64,000 nucleotides of DNA from Pseudomonadota bacterium (GCA_021820845.1 JAKADC010000008.1:1-64000); one strand, 5' to 3'. Positions 1 through 8,220 are shown, counted from the stretch's first letter. Made by a program: numbers and translations. The notes: generated from the letters alone by a model not told the origin.

Positions 1-944
1 TGGGCGGCATAGAGCGTTCGCAGCTGCGCCGTGGTGGCGCCGAAGCAGCGCAGCAGCGCCGCCTGGTCGTAGTGCCGCACGGCGTGGCGGTGCGAGGCGA
101 TGGCGATGGCGGCCACCGACAGCAGGAGGCTGACGAGCGCGGTGAGCTGGATGTAGCGGTCGGCGTCGGCGAACGCGCCGTGCAGGGTCTCGACGCCTTC
201 GCGCGAGCCGATCAGGCGCTGCGTGCTGTCGAGCGCGGGCTTCAGCGCGGCGCCGAACGCCGCGACGCGGTCCGGCGGTCCTGCGAACTGATACAGGTAA
301 GTCACGCGGCTGCCCGGCTGCAGCACGCGGGTTCCCCCGACTTCGTCGGCGCGCAGGAACACGCGCGGCGCGAGACCGAACACGCCGCCGAGCTGGCCCG
401 GTTCTTCGGCCACGACCCCGGCGATGGTGAAGGTCGCTTCGCCGATCTGGACGCGGTCGCCCACCTTCGCGGACAACAGGGCGAGGAGATCGGGGGCGAC
501 GTAGATCGCGCCCGGCGGCGGCTCGGCGGGCCGCGGCGTTCCGGCAGCGAAGGGGCGGTCGGCGATGCGCACGCTGCCGCGCAGCGGGTAGGCCGCGTCG
601 ACGGCGCGCAGGGTGGCGAGCTGGAAGGCGTCGCCGCGGCTCACCATGCTGGCGAACTCGAGCGCGCGGCTGGTTTGCAGCGTCTGGCGCGGCCAGTTTT
701 CGATCGGGCGCGGGCTGGTGACCAGCAGGTCGGCGCCGAGAAAGCTCGCGCCCTGCTCATTCATGCTCCGCTCGATGCGGTCGCCGAGAAAGCCGGTGGT
801 GGCGACGCTGCCGACGCCGACGATCAGCGCCAGCAGCAGCACGCGCCATTCGCCGCTTTTGCGTTCGCGCCGCAAGAGCCACAGGCCGAGCCGGATCATC
901 CACGGAAGACGTGCCGCCGCGCCGCGCTTTCGCAGGGGTTTCAT
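1..944 (-). CDS. FtsX-like ABC transporter permease, YbbP type (C-terminus outside window)
   Basis: Large inner-membrane permease of the YbbP/FtsX family, which pairs with the ATPase encoded just upstream. About 314 residues are visible, starting MKPLRKRG at 944. A first membrane segment lies near residues 37-55 (VLLLALIVGVGSVATTGFL), followed by a long periplasmic MacB-like region. A second membrane segment near residue 275 (LVSLLLSVAAIAIASH) begins the FtsX domain, and the gene then runs off the window. The start ATG overlaps the ATPase stop (ATGA), so the two are probably translationally coupled. In other bacteria YbbAP sits beside tesA, as here. The substrate is not evident; export of hydrophobic compounds is a family-level guess. 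Confidence 0.85.
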   Translation of the reverse strand, partial: MKPLRKRGAAARLPWMIRLGLWLLRRERKSGEWRVLLLALIVGVGSVATTGFLGDRIERSMNEQGASFLGADLLVTSPRPIENWPRQTLQTSRALEFASMVSRGDAFQLATLRAVDAAYPLRGSVRIADRPFAAGTPRPAEPPPGAIYVAPDLLALLSAKVGDRVQIGEATFTIAGVVAEEPGQLGGVFGLAPRVFLRADEVGGTRVLQPGSRVTYLYQFAGPPDRVAAFGAALKPALDSTQRLIGSREGVETLHGAFADADRYIQLTALVSLLLSVAAIAIASHRHAVRHYDQAALLRCFGATTAQLRTLYAA

Positions 945-1645
945 GCGACGCGGCCCGCGACCAGATGCAGCCGGCGCTGGCAGCGCGCCGCCAGCGCGTC
1001 GTCGTGGGTGACCAGGATCAGCGTGGTGCGGGCCGACGCGTTGAGTTCGAACAGCAGCTCGATGATGCGCGCCCCGGTCTCGGCGTCGAGATTGCCGGTG
1101 GGTTCGTCGGCGAATACGATTTCAGGGTCGGTGGCGAAGGCGCGTGCGATGGCGACGCGCTGCTGCTCGCCGCCGGAGAGCTGGCGCGGGGTGTGGCCGC
1201 CGCGCGCGGCGAGCCCCACGCGATCGAGCCAGTACGCGGCGCGTTCGCGCGCGTCCGTCCCCGGCCCGGATGCGGCGGCCAGTTCCAGCGGCAGCAGGAT
1301 ATTTTCCAGCGCGGTGAGCGCGGGCAGCAGCTGGAACGACTGGAACACGAAGCCGACGCGGCCTGCGCGCAGGCGGGCGCGGGCGTCCTCGTCGAGGCCG
1401 TCGAGCCGCTGGCCGAGCAGAAAGATTTCTCCTGCCGACGGATGGTCGAGCCCGGCCAGCAGCCCGAGCAGCGTGGATTTGCCCGACCCCGAGGCGCCGG
1501 TGATCGCGAGCGTCTCGCCCGCTTTGACGACGAGCTCGACTTCATCGAGGATGACGAGCTCGCCGTCGGCGACGGGAACGCGCTGCGAGAGTGCGCGCGC
1601 CAGCACGACGGAATCAGGGAACCGGGCGCTGTCAGGTGGCGTCAT
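941..1645 (-). CDS. ybbA: ABC transporter ATP-binding protein, YbbA/LolD type
   Basis: ATPase subunit of 234 aa that powers the adjacent permease. Walker A GASGSGKST is at residues 50-58, the Q-loop FQSFQ at 101-105, the signature LSGGEQQR at 156-163, Walker B IVFADEP at 176-182, and the switch histidine in LVTHDD near 214. The size and the FQSFQLLP region fit the MacB/LolD/YbbA subfamily of MacB-like (type VII) exporters. It is transcribed divergently from tesA with only about 28 bp between the start codons, so the two promoters must overlap. No strong Shine-Dalgarno sequence is visible before the ATG at 1645. Confidence 0.92.
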   Translation of the reverse strand: MTPPDSARFPDSVVLARALSQRVPVADGELVILDEVELVVKAGETLAITGASGSGKSTLLGLLAGLDHPSAGEIFLLGQRLDGLDEDARARLRAGRVGFVFQSFQLLPALTALENILLPLELAAASGPGTDARERAAYWLDRVGLAARGGHTPRQLSGGEQQRVAIARAFATDPEIVFADEPTGNLDAETGARIIELLFELNASARTTLILVTHDDALAARCQRRLHLVAGRVA

Positions 1646-1673
1646 CGAAATTGGACCGGATCAAGGTGGATGC

Positions 1674-2300
1674 ATGAATTATCGCGTGTGGATGCTGCTC
1701 GTGTTGTGGTTGCCGATCTCGGCGGCGGCGAGCCCGTGTTCCCTGTTGATTCTCGGCGACAGCCTGAGTTCCGGCTATGGGCTCGCGCCGGGGCAGAGCT
1801 GGGTGGACCGTCTCGGCGCGCGCCTCGAGCAACGGGCGCCGGACTGGCACGTGGTCAACGCCAGCATCAGCGGCGACACCACGCAGAACGGCCTGCAGCG
1901 CCTGCAGCCCGCGCTCGAACGGCACCGCCCGCAAGGCGTGCTGATCGAACTCGGCGGCAATGACGCCATGCGCGGCACACCGCCCCAGGTGATCCGCCAG
2001 AACCTCGTCAGGCTGATCCGCCAGGCCAAGGCGGCCGGCGCCTGGGTGGCGCTGCTCGAGGCGCCCGTACTGCCCAATTACGGCAAGCCTTACGCCGAGG
2101 CGGTGGCGAAGCTGTACGTCGACGTGGCGCGCGAGGAAAAGATCGTGCGCGTGCCGTGTTTCGTCTGCCGCGTCGCGGTCGCGCCCGGCATGATGCAGGC
2201 GGACCGCATTCATCCGAACGAGAAAGCCCAGGGAAAGATGCTCGACGCCGTGTGGCCGTACATCAGGCCGAAACTGCGCTGCCGGGTGAAACAGCGATGA
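1674..2300 (+). CDS. tesA: multifunctional acyl-CoA thioesterase I / lysophospholipase TesA
   Basis: Periplasmic SGNH/GDSL esterase of 208 aa that hydrolyses acyl-CoA thioesters and lysophospholipids. Residues 1-20 form a signal peptide (MNYRVWMLLVLWLPISAAAS). Block I carries the nucleophile Ser30 in LILGDS, block II Gly67 in ISGDTT, block III Asn96 in GGND, and block V has Asp177 and His180 in DRIH. The start at 1674 is chosen because it gives the signal peptide and follows an AGGTGG ribosome site at about 1664-1669. The stop overlaps the next start (ATGA at 2297-2300). The tesA/ybbAP neighbourhood is conserved in proteobacteria. Confidence 0.93.
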   Translation: MNYRVWMLLVLWLPISAAASPCSLLILGDSLSSGYGLAPGQSWVDRLGARLEQRAPDWHVVNASISGDTTQNGLQRLQPALERHRPQGVLIELGGNDAMRGTPPQVIRQNLVRLIRQAKAAGAWVALLEAPVLPNYGKPYAEAVAKLYVDVAREEKIVRVPCFVCRVAVAPGMMQADRIHPNEKAQGKMLDAVWPYIRPKLRCRVKQR

Positions 2301-2680
2301 GCGGCGGGCTGTGTCCGTGCGGCTCGGGGCGCGAACTCGCCGCCTGTTGCGGACGGTTTCACGCCGGCGAGCCGGCCCCGGACGCCGAAAGCCTGATGCG
2401 CTCGCGCTACAGCGCCTACGTGCTCGGGCTGGAGGCGTACCTGCGGGCGACCTGGCATCCCGCGACCCGGCCGGCGGCGTTGGGCCTCGATGCGGTGCCG
2501 CGTCCCAAATGGCTGGGACTGGCGGTGAAATCGTACACGCCGCTCGATGCGACCCACGCGACGGTCGAGTTCGTGGCGCGCTACAAGCTGAACGGCCGCG
2601 CCTACAGGCTGCACGAAACCAGCCGCTTCGAACGGGTGGACGGACGCTGGCTGTACGTCGACGGCGAGATCCGGGAATGA
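2297..2680 (+). CDS. YchJ family protein (UPF0225) with SEC-C-like zinc motif
   Basis: Conserved 127-aa protein. The N-terminus CPCGSGRELAACC holds four cysteines (residues 6, 8, 17 and 18) typical of the SEC-C/YchJ zinc-binding motif. It is followed by ESLMRSRYSAYVLG and a small NTF2-like domain (YCHJ middle domain) running to the end. The molecular function of the family is unknown. It is coupled to tesA by a 4-nt overlap and is followed at once by a strong hairpin. It is the last core gene before genomic island 1. Confidence 0.88.
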   Translation: MSGGLCPCGSGRELAACCGRFHAGEPAPDAESLMRSRYSAYVLGLEAYLRATWHPATRPAALGLDAVPRPKWLGLAVKSYTPLDATHATVEFVARYKLNGRAYRLHETSRFERVDGRWLYVDGEIRE

Positions 2681-2685
2681 AATGG

Positions 2686-2711
2686 ACGAAGCCCGCTCGC
2701 GCGGGCTTCGT
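2686..2711 (+). terminator. terminator-like hairpin after the tesA-ychJ operon
   Basis: An 11-bp perfect stem (ACGAAGCCCGC at 2686-2696, loop TCGC, complementary arm 2701-2711) begins 6 nt after the YchJ stop. No clear U-tract follows, so termination efficiency is uncertain. Confidence 0.6.
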
Positions 2712-2730
2712 GCCTACTTCGACTGAATAA

Positions 2731-2750
2731 AGATGGGGTGGATGATGGGA
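2731..2750. repeat. island 1 left attachment site (attL), tRNA-His 3' fragment
   Basis: The 20 bases AGATGGGGTGGATGATGGGA are repeated exactly at 16452-16471. This copy has only the tRNA 3' end and lacks the rest of the tRNA, so it marks the distal junction. Confidence 0.88.
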
Positions 2751-2982
2751 GACCATCGACCACCAACCACCTATCGTGTTTACGCGGGTTTAGGGCGGGT
2801 GTCACACGGGACTGTGTCGCAGAAAGTGTAACAAGTATTCATGCTGTTTTGCTGCGCGTTTGATTTCCCCGCGATCGGGGCGCGCACAGCGACAGCAAGA
2901 AAAGGCCCTATATCGCGATCTTTACCTTTCGTTCCCGGGACCTTCTAGTCGCCTCAGAAGTATGAGAAAATAATCGTAGTCC

Positions 2983-3002
2983 GTTTTCCGGTGTCGGAAA
3001 AC
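2983..3002. promoter_or_regulatory. inverted repeat upstream of AAA ATPase, candidate operator
   Basis: GTTTTCCG at 2983-2990 and CGGAAAAC at 2995-3002 form a perfect 8-bp dyad with a 4-bp spacer (GTGT), ending 13 bp before the GTG start at 3016. The preceding 2751-2982 is relatively AT-rich and holds no convincing gene. The downstream ATPase ends in a helix-turn-helix, so autoregulation is conceivable. The dyad could also be an RNA hairpin in the leader. Confidence 0.45.
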
Positions 3003-3015
3003 AATTACAAAACAT

Positions 3016-4188
3016 GTGGATACGGTTAATATGGGCGAGTTGAGTGGTTTGAAGGCTGATTTAGCCCAGATTGTTAGGTTGGCGCTGGCAGAACAAACGG
3101 AAGACGTTCGTCTGTTCGCTGCAAGGCTGGTCAGAAAGTACCGGAATACCGAACCGGAGTTGGCCGAACAGGTGGACCTGTTTCTACGCGCCAAGCCGCA
3201 TCGAGCAGGGGCACCATTGCGCAAGGCGGTGGCGCCGATGCCACCGGGGCAGGCCCTGCCGGTGGATGACGAGTCGCGTCTGTCGTTACTGAAGGTCTTC
3301 AACGACTCCTCGGACCGAGAGGCGCCGATGTTGTCGGCGGAGCTAGAGGAATCCCTTGGGCAGTTAATTCAAGAGCGCAAGCAGATGGCACGCCTTGCCG
3401 CGTTGGGCTTGACCCCGACACGTTCTGCCATCTTTGTTGGTCAGCCTGGCGTCGGCAAGACGCTGACGGCACGTTGGCTGGCCGCCCAGCTTGACGTGCC
3501 GTTGTATGTGCTCGATCTGACGGCTGTTATGAGCAGTCTGCTTGGACGCAGCGGCAGCAATCTGCGCGCGGCGCTGGACTTCGCCAAGCGTAGCCCCTGC
3601 GTCCTGCTGTTGGACGAGATCGATGCTATAGCCAAGCGCCGCAGTGATGACTCTGATGTTGGTGAACTCAAACGGCTGGTGACTGTGATCCTGCAGGAAG
3701 TCGATGAGTGGCCTGCGACGGGATTGCTACTGGCCGCCACCAATCACCCGGAGCTGATCGATCCGGCGCTGTGGCGGCGGTTTGATCTGGTCGTGGAATT
3801 CAAGGTGCCAAAGTCGGCGGCGATCAAGGAAGCCATCAAGCGGTTCCTTGGGCCGGACTCTGCGCTGTTCGGTCGCTGGATCGATGTTCTGACCTTCGCG
3901 TTTCGCGGCCAGTCCTTCAGCGACATCGAGCGCGAAATACAGCGCTTCCGGCGCGCCGTGGCGTTGGGGACAACGCCGGATGCCGACTTGATCGAGGAGT
4001 TCATCAAAGCACGCGCCCTCTCGCTAGATCGGCAGGGCCGCATCGACATGGCAGTGTTGCTGGCAAAACAGACGCGTCTGTCCCAGCACAGCATTTCGGA
4101 CATCACTGGAGTGAGCCGGGACACCATTCGCAAGTACACAACCTGCGAACCAACCGTCGTTCCCAAGAAGCGGAGGCATGAGGCATGA
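3016..4188 (+). CDS. AAA+ ATPase with C-terminal helix-turn-helix, partner of subtilase
   Basis: Cytosolic AAA+ ATPase of 390 aa. Walker A GQPGVGKT is at 142-149, Walker B LLLDEID at 197-203, sensor 1 in AATNHPE near 240-246, and paired arginines RR at 254-255 in the arginine-finger region. Residues 350-375 (TRLSQHSISDITGVSRDTIRKY) look like a DNA-binding helix-turn-helix, unusual for this fold. The first 110 residues are helical and may bind a partner. The start is GTG at 3016; an ATG at 3031 is a possible alternative, and neither has a clear ribosome site. The 4-nt overlap with the subtilase gene indicates a two-component module. AAA-subtilase pairs recur in accessory and defence regions; here the role is inferred from context only. 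Confidence 0.85.
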   Translation: MDTVNMGELSGLKADLAQIVRLALAEQTEDVRLFAARLVRKYRNTEPELAEQVDLFLRAKPHRAGAPLRKAVAPMPPGQALPVDDESRLSLLKVFNDSSDREAPMLSAELEESLGQLIQERKQMARLAALGLTPTRSAIFVGQPGVGKTLTARWLAAQLDVPLYVLDLTAVMSSLLGRSGSNLRAALDFAKRSPCVLLLDEIDAIAKRRSDDSDVGELKRLVTVILQEVDEWPATGLLLAATNHPELIDPALWRRFDLVVEFKVPKSAAIKEAIKRFLGPDSALFGRWIDVLTFAFRGQSFSDIEREIQRFRRAVALGTTPDADLIEEFIKARALSLDRQGRIDMAVLLAKQTRLSQHSISDITGVSRDTIRKYTTCEPTVVPKKRRHEA

Positions 4189-6407
4189 GTCAGACGAACT
4201 TTCTGATCGGGCGTGGTGAGCTGTTGACCCACGAAATCAAGGGTCCCAAGCGCGGCATGGACAAGGCCGAGGTGTACACGTTGCAGCAGGCGAGGAGCCG
4301 GTTGACGCCGCAGTTCGTCGAAGTCGCGTCGAGCCTCGACAATTTGCCCGCCAATGCCTGTCCGGGGGATTTGGCGGTGGCGCGCCTCACACTCAGTCCC
4401 AGCTACATCGCGCGCTCCTTCTTCCCGGTGGCCATGCTGCGCAGCGCTGGTTTTGAGTCGGTCGGAAGCAGGGCCGTCAAACTTACACCGGATGGCTGGT
4501 CCAAGAAGGGACCGCCGCGCGAATCGACCACTACGGAGCTTTTCGTGGTGGGTAGGCGCCAGGCGTTCCGCCAGTTGAAGGACTGGGCGGGGCAGCTGGA
4601 AGAGGGGTCGAACGAAGCGAAGGATCTGTCGCATATCGAGCGGTTTTCCGCCTTCGAGCCGAAGGACCGCATCGTCTCGCTCGGCAAGGAAAAGGATCGA
4701 TTCTTCGAGGTCGGTATCCATTTGCTTCCCGGTGATAACGAGCAGTTCGTGCAACGTGCATTCGCCAACTATGCGGCAGACGTTGGCGTAACGATCCATG
4801 CCGACCTGGCGTTCAGCGCGGGTAACCTATGGTTCCTCCCGGCCGAGGGCAGGCACAAGGACGTCAAGCGCCTGGCCGAGTTCTCCTTTGTGCGTGTGAT
4901 TCGTCCCATGCCGAAACTACGCGGCATGCGCCCCGTGCAGCGCTCGGCGGGCGTGACAGTGGCGTGCAGTTTGCCGACGGAACAACCTCTGTCGTCCGAA
5001 CCCAAGGTAGCCATCCTCGATGGCGGTTTGCCCAAGCAGCACAGCATCGCGCCGTGGGTGCGTACCTACCGCGTGCTGGATGACAAGGCGGAGGACGATC
5101 CGGGCGGCCTCGAACATGGTCTCGGTGTGACTTCGGCATTCGTGTTCGGCCCTATCGCTCCGAACAGCACCGCGGCACGACCATACTCCTACGTCGATCA
5201 CTTGCGTGTGCTAGATCGCGAGACCGAATCGGAAGACCCTCTTGAGCTGTACCGCACGCTGGGGCTAATCGAAGAAGTTCTACTGTCGCGCCAGTATCAA
5301 TTCATCAATCTCAGCCTGGGGCCGGACCTTCCGATCGAGGACACAGACGTGCATGCCTGGACCTCTGTGATCGACGATCTGCTCAGCGATGGCGATACGT
5401 TTATGACTGTGGCTGTTGGCAACAACGGCGAAATGGATTTGTCAGCGGGCAATGCCCGCGTGCAGGTGCCGGCAGACTGCGTCAATGCGCTATCCGTGGG
5501 CGCCGCCGACAACGTTGATGCGACGTGGGCGCGTGCAGCCTACAGTGCCATTGGACCTGGACGCAGTCCTGGCGTAGTGAAACCAGACCTCATGGCCTTC
5601 GGTGGCGATGCATACAGCTCCAAGTATTTCCACGTGCTGGCAGAAGGCGTGAGGCCGACGTTGGTGCCGCAATTGGGCACCAGTTTCGCGTCTCCGTACC
5701 TGTTGCGCAGTGCCGTCGGGGTACGAGCGATCCTCGGGGCGGATTTGACTCCGCTGGCCATCAAGGCGCTGCTCGTTCACTCGGCTGATCTGTCCACCCA
5801 TGACAAGCTCGAAGTGGGTTGGGGCAAGGTACCCGAAAATTTGATGGAGGTCATTACATGCCCGACTGGCGTGGCGCGAGTGGTCTATCAGGGCGAGTTG
5901 AAGCCGGGTAAGTACCTGCGTGCGACGCTTCCGCTGCCCGTCGGTGGTTTGCAAGGCAACATCCGTTTGAAGGCGACCTTTTGCTATGCCTCGCCGACAG
6001 ACCCGCAGGATGCCGTCGCGTACACGCGGGCTGGCCTCGAGATCGTGTTCCGGCCCAGCGACAAGAAGGTGAAGGAAGGCAAGAAAAATGCCGACACAAA
6101 GGGCTTCTTCGACATGAAGAAGTACGCTACGGAGGAAGAGCGCCGTTCCGACATGGGCAAGTGGGAGACGGTCCTGCACGGCAACAAGTCCATGCGTGGC
6201 AGCAGTCTGGACAACCCGGTATTCGATATCCACTACAACGCACGCGAGGCCGGTGGACCGACGACAAACGCCGAGAAGATTCGATACGCCCTGATCATCT
6301 CAGTTGAGGCGCCTAAGCACGTGGACCTCTACAACGACATTTTGCGCGCTTACGCCAAGACCCTGGTACCTATCCAGCCGAAGGTGAGTCTGCCTGTTCG
6401 CGTATAG
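4185..6407 (+). CDS. subtilisin-like (S8) serine protease paired with AAA+ ATPase
   Basis: Protease of 740 aa without a signal peptide, so it probably acts in the cytoplasm. The S8 triad is complete: Asp279 in AILDGG, His311 in EHGLGV, Ser500 in GTSFASP, with the oxyanion Asn413 in AVGNNG. About 270 residues precede the catalytic domain and 230 follow it, so it is not a small secreted subtilisin. The start ATG overlaps the stop of the ATPase gene (ATGA). The plausible model is an ATPase that senses or delivers a target and a protease that executes cleavage, as in abortive phage defence, but the substrate cannot be read from the sequence. Confidence 0.9.
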   Translation: MSQTNFLIGRGELLTHEIKGPKRGMDKAEVYTLQQARSRLTPQFVEVASSLDNLPANACPGDLAVARLTLSPSYIARSFFPVAMLRSAGFESVGSRAVKLTPDGWSKKGPPRESTTTELFVVGRRQAFRQLKDWAGQLEEGSNEAKDLSHIERFSAFEPKDRIVSLGKEKDRFFEVGIHLLPGDNEQFVQRAFANYAADVGVTIHADLAFSAGNLWFLPAEGRHKDVKRLAEFSFVRVIRPMPKLRGMRPVQRSAGVTVACSLPTEQPLSSEPKVAILDGGLPKQHSIAPWVRTYRVLDDKAEDDPGGLEHGLGVTSAFVFGPIAPNSTAARPYSYVDHLRVLDRETESEDPLELYRTLGLIEEVLLSRQYQFINLSLGPDLPIEDTDVHAWTSVIDDLLSDGDTFMTVAVGNNGEMDLSAGNARVQVPADCVNALSVGAADNVDATWARAAYSAIGPGRSPGVVKPDLMAFGGDAYSSKYFHVLAEGVRPTLVPQLGTSFASPYLLRSAVGVRAILGADLTPLAIKALLVHSADLSTHDKLEVGWGKVPENLMEVITCPTGVARVVYQGELKPGKYLRATLPLPVGGLQGNIRLKATFCYASPTDPQDAVAYTRAGLEIVFRPSDKKVKEGKKNADTKGFFDMKKYATEEERRSDMGKWETVLHGNKSMRGSSLDNPVFDIHYNAREAGGPTTNAEKIRYALIISVEAPKHVDLYNDILRAYAKTLVPIQPKVSLPVRV

Positions 6408-6577
6408 TGGTTGCTTCATGCCGTTTGCTTTGGAGCGAGTGCCAAGCCTGCGCCGTACCGCAACCGGGCTCCCACCGCCGACGAGAAAGGGCGCCGCCTT
6501 CGAGTCATACTGGAAAGAGCTGGTCAGACACCTCGGGATCGAGAGCCTTCACCACAGCTACCGCCTGTGCCGTTATT
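6408..6577. other. short region after the subtilase, no supported gene
   Basis: Three overlapping plus-strand frames stay open here (the longest starts TTG 6411 and ends 6623). None has a ribosome site or recognisable sequence, and they run over the convergent gene at 6578. Nothing else is seen. Confidence 0.4.
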
Positions 6578-6817
6578 TCAACTGCTTGAGTCGGAGGAAG
6601 TACTGTCCCAGCTGGTCGGTTGAGACCAGCTGTCCTGCATGTTCATGCCGTAGGGGTTTCCCGCTACGTCTACCCCACCGCAACCGCCTGTCATCGGCAA
6701 GCCGGAGGCGGGGTTGATGGTGCACATTTCATCCTGCAGCCCCGGCACGTTGTCCGAGCCTGAATCATCCGGGCTGCCGAAGCTGAACCAACCGAAAATC
6801 CTATCAAACCAGTGCAT
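6578..6817 (-). CDS. small acidic hypothetical protein of mobile-element type
   Basis: 79-aa protein beginning MHWFDRIFGWFSFGSPDD, with the core INPASGLPMTGGCGG and GNPYGMN and a Ser/Asp/Thr-rich tail. A clear AGGAG site lies 8 nt before the ATG at 6817. Similar small proteins with an NPASGLPM motif are, to my recollection, common in proteobacterial integrative elements beside DUF6573 genes, as here. The aromatic N-terminus could associate with membrane. No function is known. Confidence 0.7.
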   Translation of the reverse strand: MHWFDRIFGWFSFGSPDDSGSDNVPGLQDEMCTINPASGLPMTGGCGGVDVAGNPYGMNMQDSWSQPTSWDSTSSDSSS

Positions 6818-6872
6818 ATCAATCTCCTAAGTCAAACGAACAAGGCCCGCACCGAATGCGGGGCGTGCTTGG

Positions 6873-7277
6873 CTAATCTTCACCAGGCAACATGATGGTG
6901 ATGACCGGCTCAGGGTCATCGCCGGGGCCGATGTGCAGATGGAGGGTCACCAACCTCGGCCTTACGGAACGGCCGCCCCTCGGCACCCGATAGAGTTGGA
7001 ATGCCAGCCTGTCACCGTGGCCACGGCGTGCGGCCTGGGCAGCCATCCAGACAACGTCCCAAAGGCGGCCGCTTGGGTCTTGATAGGCCTGCCGCCGGCT
7101 GTCTTCCTCACTCCATTCGATGCAGTCCAACCATGCCGCGCGAGTCATCGCCACAGGAAGCCGGAAGCCCGTCTCGGCTGCGATTTCGGTGACGTCAACC
7201 AGCAGGCCGTCTTCGATCGCCTGCGTTCGGCTGTAGGTGTGGATAGGCCCAAAGAAAAGGTCGTTAACTGTGTTCAT
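6873..7277 (-). CDS. DUF6573 family protein
   Basis: 134-aa cytosolic protein typical of plasmids and integrative conjugative elements. It begins MNTVNDLFFGPIHTYSRTQA, with the family-like stretches DVTEIAAETGFRLPVAMTRAAW and GRLWDVVWMA and a conserved C-terminal HLHIGPGDDPEPVITI. AAAGGA lies 10 nt before the ATG at 7277. It probably forms a unit with the gene at 6578 (55 bp gap, same strand). The function of the family is unknown. Its presence supports an ICE ancestry for island 1. Confidence 0.78.
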   Translation of the reverse strand: MNTVNDLFFGPIHTYSRTQAIEDGLLVDVTEIAAETGFRLPVAMTRAAWLDCIEWSEEDSRRQAYQDPSGRLWDVVWMAAQAARRGHGDRLAFQLYRVPRGGRSVRPRLVTLHLHIGPGDDPEPVITIMLPGED

Positions 7278-8219
7278 GCTTTTCGTGTCCTTTCAACGCT
7301 GACCGGATTCCAAGATTCAGAGCCCGCTTTTGCCTTCCGGTCATGTTGCAAAGTGGCTCCCGGCTTTTGCCGCCGTCTTTCCTTAGTTCATCGCCCTTGC
7401 GGCGTTAATGACCGGGCCGATGAGCCATCCGCAAGAGACGCAACCGAAGCCGCAGCTGGAAGAACGGGGGAAGGGGCGCACGAGTGCCAAGAGTCTCTTG
7501 CGGATGGATGGCCCGGGCCAAAGTCGCAACAAAGGGCCGAGGAACCAGGCAGGCGACGGAAGCAGCCGCTCGCGACATGACCGAGCTGGCGGCACGGTCT
7601 GGTCACAGTCCGTGCCGCGCTCTTTGGCAAGCGAAGCGCGCAGTCGTGCTGAATTTCCAGGACGACGAAGGGGAGCCACGCCACATAAGCAGACAGCGGC
7701 ACGCTGTCGTAGCGACGTGAGCGTGGGGGAAGGTCGGTCCACGACTTCCCCGGCGCAGCGCTCCCGAAGGGATGCAAGCCGCAGGGGGAGCCGCTACCAG
7801 ACAGCGGACAGCGGCACGCGTCGTCCGATGGCAGGCCCGCCCAAGCGGGCCGGTGGTTGGCGGGGGACGCAGTCCCGGCGCCCCGTGCCGTAGGCGCGGG
7901 AAACCCCATCGCGTTGCATCGGCACGATGCAGACCGCAGGCGAAGCCGAAGCCGGCGCCCCGTCCAGGGGCAGAGGGGGATGGGGTTTCCCGCGCGTTGC
8001 GGCGTGCTCCGGCACGACACAAGGCACAGGGGCGCCCGGGGTTTTCAGGACACGCGAGGCCATAGACTCGCGAGGCGGCGGGCATCCGTCCAGGATGCGG
8101 AAGCTGGCGGTGTCCTGGATGTTTGTTCTGGCTGTTCGTCCCCCGTGTTCGCCCGGGGACGTATGCAGGGATGAACAGCCCGGTAGCTATACGAGTTATC
8201 GCAACAACGGAGATAACTC
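7278..8219. other. 942-bp noncoding region dense in stem-loops
   Basis: No reading frame here has a ribosome site or protein-like composition. From about 7589 onward the sequence is a chain of perfect or near-perfect inverted repeats: 7589-7597 with 7610-7618, 7834-7840 with 7845-7851, the branched element 7874-8040, 8082-8087 with 8093-8098, 8130-8137 with 8173-8180 (enclosing 8138-8143 with 8155-8160), and 8192-8200 with 8212-8220. GACAGCGGCACG occurs directly repeated near 7692 and 7807. Candidates are an origin of transfer or replication, or a structured RNA/leader for the gene at 8220. Confidence 0.6.
7874..8040. repeat. nested, branched inverted-repeat element (structured RNA or cruciform DNA)
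   Basis: An outer stem pairs 7874-7889 with 8023-8040 (16 bp, two single-base bulges). Inside it, 7894-7910 pairs perfectly with 7979-7995 over 17 bp; that stem encloses two hairpins, 7915-7921 with 7925-7931 and 7957-7961 with 7967-7971. A further hairpin, 8003-8007 with 8012-8016, sits between the stems on the 3' side. The complete nesting argues for a selected structure. Which strand is used, and whether it acts as RNA or DNA, cannot be told. Confidence 0.65.
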
Positions 8220-8220
8220 G
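8192..8220 (+). promoter_or_regulatory. hairpin sequestering the ribosome site of the 8220 gene
   Basis: CGAGTTATC at 8192-8200 is perfectly complementary to GATAACTCG at 8212-8220. The 11-nt loop holds the GGA of the ribosome site, and the right arm includes the first base of the GTG start. It could control translation or act as a protein-binding dyad. Confidence 0.5.

Noticed and set aside
72-1673. Long open frame upstream of tesA
   Set aside because: Antisense to the ABC permease and ATPase; only the part from 1674 is the real gene.
2731-2750. Second tRNA-His gene
   Set aside because: Only the last 17 nt of the tRNA plus three flanking bases are present; it is an attachment-site fragment.
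7408-7893. 161-codon frame in the structured region of island 1
   Set aside because: Arg/Ser/Gly-rich, no ribosome site, and it crosses several inverted repeats; the region is better explained as noncoding.
7874-8040. Retron or group II intron RNA
   Set aside because: No reverse transcriptase is encoded in the island and no intron domain V-like hairpin was recognised.
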